A DNA stretch of 64,000 bases from Flavobacterium psychrophilum. Its GTDB lineage: Bacteria > Bacteroidota > Bacteroidia > Flavobacteriales > Flavobacteriaceae. The position numbers and the translations under genes were made by a program. The stretch lies in contig CAMCFT010000004.1 in the NCBI GenBank assembly GCA_945874225.1, positions 105,626-169,625 on the forward strand, written 5' to 3'. Positions within the stretch are counted from its first letter, which is position 1. Each line of letters opens with the position of its first letter. The notes beneath the pieces are model-generated. The model was not told where the DNA came from. It worked only from the letters and a program-made list of their open reading frames with translations, and made no database searches. Shown piece by piece: positions 60,412 through 64,000 of the stretch.

Positions 60412-62076
60412 TTATGCCGCTAGTATATTATTATACAAAGGTTTTTGAGATAACACATTGTACGAAGATATTTGGCGTGGTAAATTATATGAAGATATTT
60501 GACGTGATATAATTCTTAAATCATTATCATTATAATCTATCATAGCGTTTTCCAACATTTTACATCCAATTCTGTGGTAACTCTCAGATAATTCTGTTGA
60601 TAAAGACTTTCTGTTTAATAGACTTGCCATACGACCAACCACATTACTACCAGAAAATGGATCAAAAACAACATCTTCTTCATCAGTACACATTAGTATT
60701 GGAACTACTGGTAATAACTCAGCCATTATAGCAGGGTGTCCTGATTGACTTATTTTATACACCTCATTATTAGCACCAGTAGCACATTGAATCATATTAA
60801 CAACGTTTTGTGCACTCAAATGAGAATAAATCTTTTTATATGGTTTTGAAAGTGAAATTCCTGTATCCCATAACTTACCAGAAGCATCTACATCTTTAGC
60901 ACCTCTAGATATTTTGACATCATTTGGAACATCTGTATACTTCAACAAGTTATATTTCGCCTTTTTCGGATCAACAACAAACCATAAAATGTATTCAAGA
61001 TTATTTATTGGTCTCTCTACAGTTTCGTTCATTGGTTTTGGATTTGGTTTACTCCAAACCAAACGATCTTTGTAAATTAACGATGTGTGTTTTCTAATAA
61101 AATAACATAACATATCTGGAATACCATAGCCAACTCCATCATCATAGGTTTCACCAATATTTATCATTACGTTGGCAGTTTCCTTTAAGGTTGGAACCAC
61201 AGTGGCTAGTAACAAGGCGATATTTTCACAATACTCCTCTGGAGTCTCTTCATGTCCTTTTTGGTTTTTCCCATCACTATTATCATAATTTCTTAGAATA
61301 AAATAAGGTGGTGAAGTGAATAATAAATCAACACTTTTTAAATGTTCTTCTATTTCTGTAATAGAACTGCAATCACGACGATATGAATTTACTTTATCCG
61401 GGATTACGAATGTATCTTTGTATTCATTTTTAAAAAAATCTTTTTCTTTTATAAAACTGATTGCTTGTTTAATGTTAATCAATCCGTTATTCAATTTTTG
61501 GGACATCCCATAATCATTTTCAATATCTAAAGGTTTCAATTCTTCTATGTACTCATAACAAGAATCAACAGACCATCCTAAGGATAGAATTCCTTTTAAA
61601 AGTGTATCATTATCGAAATCACATTCGATTATACGTTCTACTTTTTTAAGAGTTTTGTCCCCTTTCCATCGATTGTTTAATTCTCTGGACAAAATCTCAG
61701 ACCTTGAATATGTTCCATTCTCATTTTTAACTCCTTGTCTTTTTGGATTACTCTTGAAAACGGCTTTAATTTCTGCAATTTCATCAGTAATCGTTTTTTT
61801 ACGATATGTATTATAAAGTATTCTACTTTTAATAGTATGTGGTTCGTCAACAACTATTACATTCACATCTTCGATTCCAAGTAATTTCATTGCATTGATA
61901 CGTCGATATCCATCAATGATATAATTATCAGTTGTGATAATTATTGGAACTCTTTGTCCCTCATTTTGGATACTAGTTAACATCTCTTCATTTTCCTGTT
62001 CAGAGGACAAATGATAAAATTTTTGGAACTCAATTACTAACTCTAAAGTGTCGATTTTTTTAACTAATGTTTTCAT
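60412..62076 (-). CDS. ParB-domain/DNA methyltransferase fusion
   Basis: A 554-aa protein. The N-terminal 95 residues are ParB/Srx-like ('QNEGQRVPIIITTDNYIIDG' then 'YRRINAMKLLG'). The C-terminal half is an amino-methyltransferase: motif IV is 'TSPPY' (254-258), and motif I 'DPFSGSNVVGRMA' comes later (472-484), the order of the beta class, which makes N6-methyladenine or N4-methylcytosine. No restriction nuclease is visible, so it is an orphan in this window. Fusions of this kind are common on phages and conjugative islands. Two 9-residue repeats (RQISSYNLP/RQISSYNVL) lie at the C-terminus. Confidence 0.85.
   Translation of the reverse strand: MKTLVKKIDTLELVIEFQKFYHLSSEQENEEMLTSIQNEGQRVPIIITTDNYIIDGYRRINAMKLLGIEDVNVIVVDEPHTIKSRILYNTYRKKTITDEIAEIKAVFKSNPKRQGVKNENGTYSRSEILSRELNNRWKGDKTLKKVERIIECDFDNDTLLKGILSLGWSVDSCYEYIEELKPLDIENDYGMSQKLNNGLINIKQAISFIKEKDFFKNEYKDTFVIPDKVNSYRRDCSSITEIEEHLKSVDLLFTSPPYFILRNYDNSDGKNQKGHEETPEEYCENIALLLATVVPTLKETANVMINIGETYDDGVGYGIPDMLCYFIRKHTSLIYKDRLVWSKPNPKPMNETVERPINNLEYILWFVVDPKKAKYNLLKYTDVPNDVKISRGAKDVDASGKLWDTGISLSKPYKKIYSHLSAQNVVNMIQCATGANNEVYKISQSGHPAIMAELLPVVPILMCTDEEDVVFDPFSGSNVVGRMASLLNRKSLSTELSESYHRIGCKMLENAMIDYNDNDLRIISRQISSYNLPRQISSYNVLSQKPLYNNILAA
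60464..60517. repeat. 27-bp tandem repeat in the methyltransferase 3' end
   Basis: Two 27-base units starting GAAGATATTTG(G/A)CGTG lie back to back (60464-60490, 60491-60517), encoding two QISSYN units. They lie after the conserved methylase domain and keep the frame. Confidence 0.8.
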
Positions 62077-62144
62077 AATTAATAGTTTAAATGATTAAAT
62101 TTTCATCAAAACTATTTTAGTTATTTTGCAATAGCTAAGTAAAC

Positions 62145-62172
62145 AAGCTGGAGATAAGTGTTTCTCCAGCTT
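62145..62172 (-). terminator. Hairpin after the cysteine-cluster gene
   Basis: AAGCTGGAGA (62145-62154) pairs with TCTCCAGCTT (62163-62172), 10 bp perfect. The following minus-strand text GTTTACTTAG is only modestly T-rich, so it is a weak terminator or an RNA-protecting hairpin. Confidence 0.6.
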
Positions 62173-62197
62173 GAGAAAACAAGCATTTTCTGTTATT

Positions 62198-63277
62198 CTA
62201 TGCTAGTTCACTGGGTAATGTAATTTGACTCTTGGATAACCTGATTAGATAGTAATTACAGTTACTTTTGGCCACATTTTCAATGGAATAATATTCTAAG
62301 AAGGATGACCCCAACAATGTTTTTATCTTCCTTTTTATTTTAGATCTAATACTTTCAAATTGGTCATCGTTTCCTTCCCTTTCTTTAAATTGATTTTGTT
62401 TTAATTTATACCCAAATGCATTTGCAATAGGTTCTTTACAAGCCGCTTTCTTTATTATCTTATACACCATATAGATTTCTTCCACATTCTTATATACTTC
62501 GTCAGTCTCAATCCCTTGTGGCATTTTTAGAAAATATAAATAAATTGATTTGTGTACTGGTTCTAACTTAAACTCAAGATTTCCAATCTTTATTTCTCCT
62601 TTTTCAGAAACATGTATTGGTGGTAAATATTCTTCAACATCATCAACTTCCTTCATGAATTCCTCTCTCAAATTATTCAGGTATCTTTTGATTTGAGTAA
62701 TAATTAATGGGTCTTCAATTTTCTCTTTGGCAATTTTCATACAGTCTGGACATATCCGTGCCGTCATGAACTTCAGTTTTATATCTTTTTTGTTTAGACA
62801 CATATCATTGATGCATCCTTCGGGATGTATATGGATAAGTGGGTCTAATCTACCTTCGATTTGTAAATCAATAAGGGTTTGAAATAAATTCTCAATGATT
62901 TGATGGGCAATACCAAATTTAGGTTCCTTATCGGTGAAATAACTCCAGTTATTACAATCAACAAATAGGTTAGTTTTTCTGAAAGCACTGAACCAATTAT
63001 CTTTATGCCTTATATTGGTCAATAAAACTACATAAGTTTGTTCATCTATATCTTTTAATGTTCTATAACCATCCGTCAAACTAAAAAATTCATCAAATGT
63101 GAATTTTAATCCTGTAGTATCTTCGTTTATCTTATCGTTAATTAACGAAAACTGTTTTTGCGACAATACATCTCCTTTTGAAAAAGATATGATTCCCGGT
63201 GTAGATGTCAATACTTTAACAACTTCATCTAAAAGTTCTTTGGAAACTTCGGGAGTACAGGTAACTAATACATTCAT
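62198..63277 (-). CDS. Unrecognised cysteine-cluster protein with winged-helix-like tail
   Basis: I do not recognise the family with certainty. The 359-aa protein has a central Cys set, C155 and C160 ('EGCINDMCLNKKDI'), then C176 and C179 ('ARICPDCMK'), spaced as a likely zinc knuckle. Histidines H125 ('FGIAHQIIENLF'), H149 and H151 ('IHIHPEG') lie close by. Residues about 235-355 look like a winged-helix region ('HKSIYLYFLKMPQGI' and a wing near the end). There is no signal peptide. It is on the same strand as the methyltransferase with a hairpin between. A metal-dependent regulator or stress sensor is conceivable. Confidence 0.55.
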   Translation of the reverse strand: MNVLVTCTPEVSKELLDEVVKVLTSTPGIISFSKGDVLSQKQFSLINDKINEDTTGLKFTFDEFFSLTDGYRTLKDIDEQTYVVLLTNIRHKDNWFSAFRKTNLFVDCNNWSYFTDKEPKFGIAHQIIENLFQTLIDLQIEGRLDPLIHIHPEGCINDMCLNKKDIKLKFMTARICPDCMKIAKEKIEDPLIITQIKRYLNNLREEFMKEVDDVEEYLPPIHVSEKGEIKIGNLEFKLEPVHKSIYLYFLKMPQGIETDEVYKNVEEIYMVYKIIKKAACKEPIANAFGYKLKQNQFKEREGNDDQFESIRSKIKRKIKTLLGSSFLEYYSIENVAKSNCNYYLIRLSKSQITLPSELA

Positions 63278-63618
63278 GACAATTATTTTAGATTGTTCTA
63301 AATTAGTGAAAAATTTAATAGAATAATGAAACTTAGTTAGTTTTTAAAAGAGGATATTAAACTAATTTAACGGATTTTACAATTGTATCACAGGAAGTTA
63401 CAATGTGTTACAATTGAAAGGTTTTAAACAGAGATTAAGAAGGATGAATATTACAGAAACAGGATTCAACCAAATCATTGTCCGGTATCTATTTAAACCA
63501 ATCCTTTCCTAGAATTTATTTTTATTTATTATTATCATTTACGGTTTCCCGCAAAGAACTTTAGTTTGCTTTTTGCTATATTTACGTCGATATTAAAAAA
63601 TAGGTATTCTTAAAAGTA
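63278..63618. other. Intergenic region, nothing recognised
   Basis: This stretch of about 340 bases has no long reading frame; a 22-codon frame at 63444 is too short to support. It should contain the promoter of the gene at 63277. Around 63575 the text TATATTTA is a near -7 box on the plus strand but lacks its final G and a -33 partner. Confidence 0.45.
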
Positions 63619-63621
63619 TAA

Positions 63622-63861
63622 ATAATAAATTACGATGCTATAGAAGATGGTATTTCAAAAATAATTTTGATTCCTAAACAAGGAATTGATCCAAACAAAA
63701 AAGATTACATCATATCTAGTGTCAACAACAAACGCTTTTCAGGAAATCATGTATTAGCTTTCTATTATGTTTCTTGGGCATTGGCAATGCCTGAACAAGT
63801 ACAGCATTTAGGGTTGGATTTTGGTAAAGAGTTTGAATTGGCTAATAAATTAATTAAATAA
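63622..63861 (+). pseudogene. C-terminal gene remnant or short ORF
   Basis: The frame reads 'IINYDAIEDGISKIILIPKQ' through 'VLAFYYVSWALAMPEQVQHL' to a stop, about 79 codons, and looks like genuine protein sequence before any usable start (only a TTG at 63667). An in-frame stop lies just upstream at 63619. I think it is the surviving end of a longer island gene; a TTG-started 64-aa protein is the alternative. No family is recognised. Confidence 0.4.
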
Positions 63862-63880
63862 TTTATTAAAGAAATAACTA

Positions 63881-64000
63881 ATGTATATGGAAATTCAAAT
63901 ACTAGATTATTTAAAATCTAATCCTAGAAATAAAATAATAATTCATAAAAATCCAATTGATAATTTGAATACTATTGATATTGGTCTTGAGTTAGCAAAA
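63881..64000 (+). CDS. Partial reading frame at right edge, unknown
   Basis: From an ATG at 63881 (or 63887) the frame reads M-Y-M-E-I-Q-I-L-D-Y-L-K-S and stays open for 40 codons to the edge. It is 19 nt from the preceding stop, so it may be cotranscribed with it. The text is Asn- and Ile-rich like its island neighbours. No function can be given from this fragment. Confidence 0.4.
   Translation, partial: MYMEIQILDYLKSNPRNKIIIHKNPIDNLNTIDIGLELAK

Noticed and set aside
60412..62076. Complete restriction-modification system
   Set aside because: Only a methyltransferase is visible; no nuclease or specificity gene was found nearby.
63444..63512. 22-codon reading frame in the island gap
   Set aside because: Too short, no promoter and no recognisable features.

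Overview
The window looks like the chromosome of a Flavobacterium-type member of the Bacteroidota. The DNA is AT-rich. Promoters are of the Bacteroidota kind (TTG, about 19 nt, TAnnTTTG), several genes appear to use TTG or GTG starts, and there are few Shine-Dalgarno sites. Lineage-typical families are present: a type IX secretion (type B sorting) surface protein, carboxypeptidase-regulatory TonB receptors, DUF4199, DUF4290, DUF493, DUF5686, DUF6929, and a GlmU-family sugar nucleotidyltransferase. All functions below are read from motifs; no database search was possible.

Layout. 1-5.6 kb is the end of a surface-polysaccharide cluster: glycosyltransferases, a hexapeptide acyltransferase, a Wzx-like flippase, a sugar aminotransferase and a FemAB-like acyltransferase. 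5.7-18 kb holds a T9SS cargo protein, a TrmH-type rRNA methylase, a beta-lactamase-fold hydrolase, the RelA/SpoT enzyme, Fur, PurA, NudK, a 1-Cys peroxiredoxin and two transporters. 18-22 kb has meaB and a tandem pair of secreted paralogues whose duplication carried along the tail of meaB. 22-34 kb contains a prohibitin-like protein, a MATE pump, MtaB, a GlmU-like protein, L31 type B, and a four-gene run (DUF4199, GT2, phosphosugar mutase, ABC exporter). 34.5-36 kb is a toxin-antitoxin pair bracketed by a 61-bp direct repeat. 36-58 kb is mostly housekeeping: a TonB receptor, an M23 peptidase, ZapB/ZapA-like proteins, a probable 6S RNA, RNase Y, XerD, AroQ, MurA, RecQ, Fmt, HU and others.

At 58.3 kb lies an elongator tRNA-Met, followed at once by a tyrosine integrase reading toward it. 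This is the left end of an integrated island that runs out of the window. Its visible cargo is an excisionase-like protein, a ParB-domain/DNA methyltransferase fusion, an unfamiliar cysteine-cluster protein with a winged-helix-like tail, a gene remnant, and a partial reading frame at the edge.

The most unusual content is structural. Dispersed palindromic repeats have entered coding DNA in frame twice in one aminotransferase gene. A toxin-antitoxin cassette sits between copies of a neighbouring gene's 3' end. A tandem duplication is marked by a fossil of the meaB C-terminus. Seven-base tandem repeats abut a start codon.
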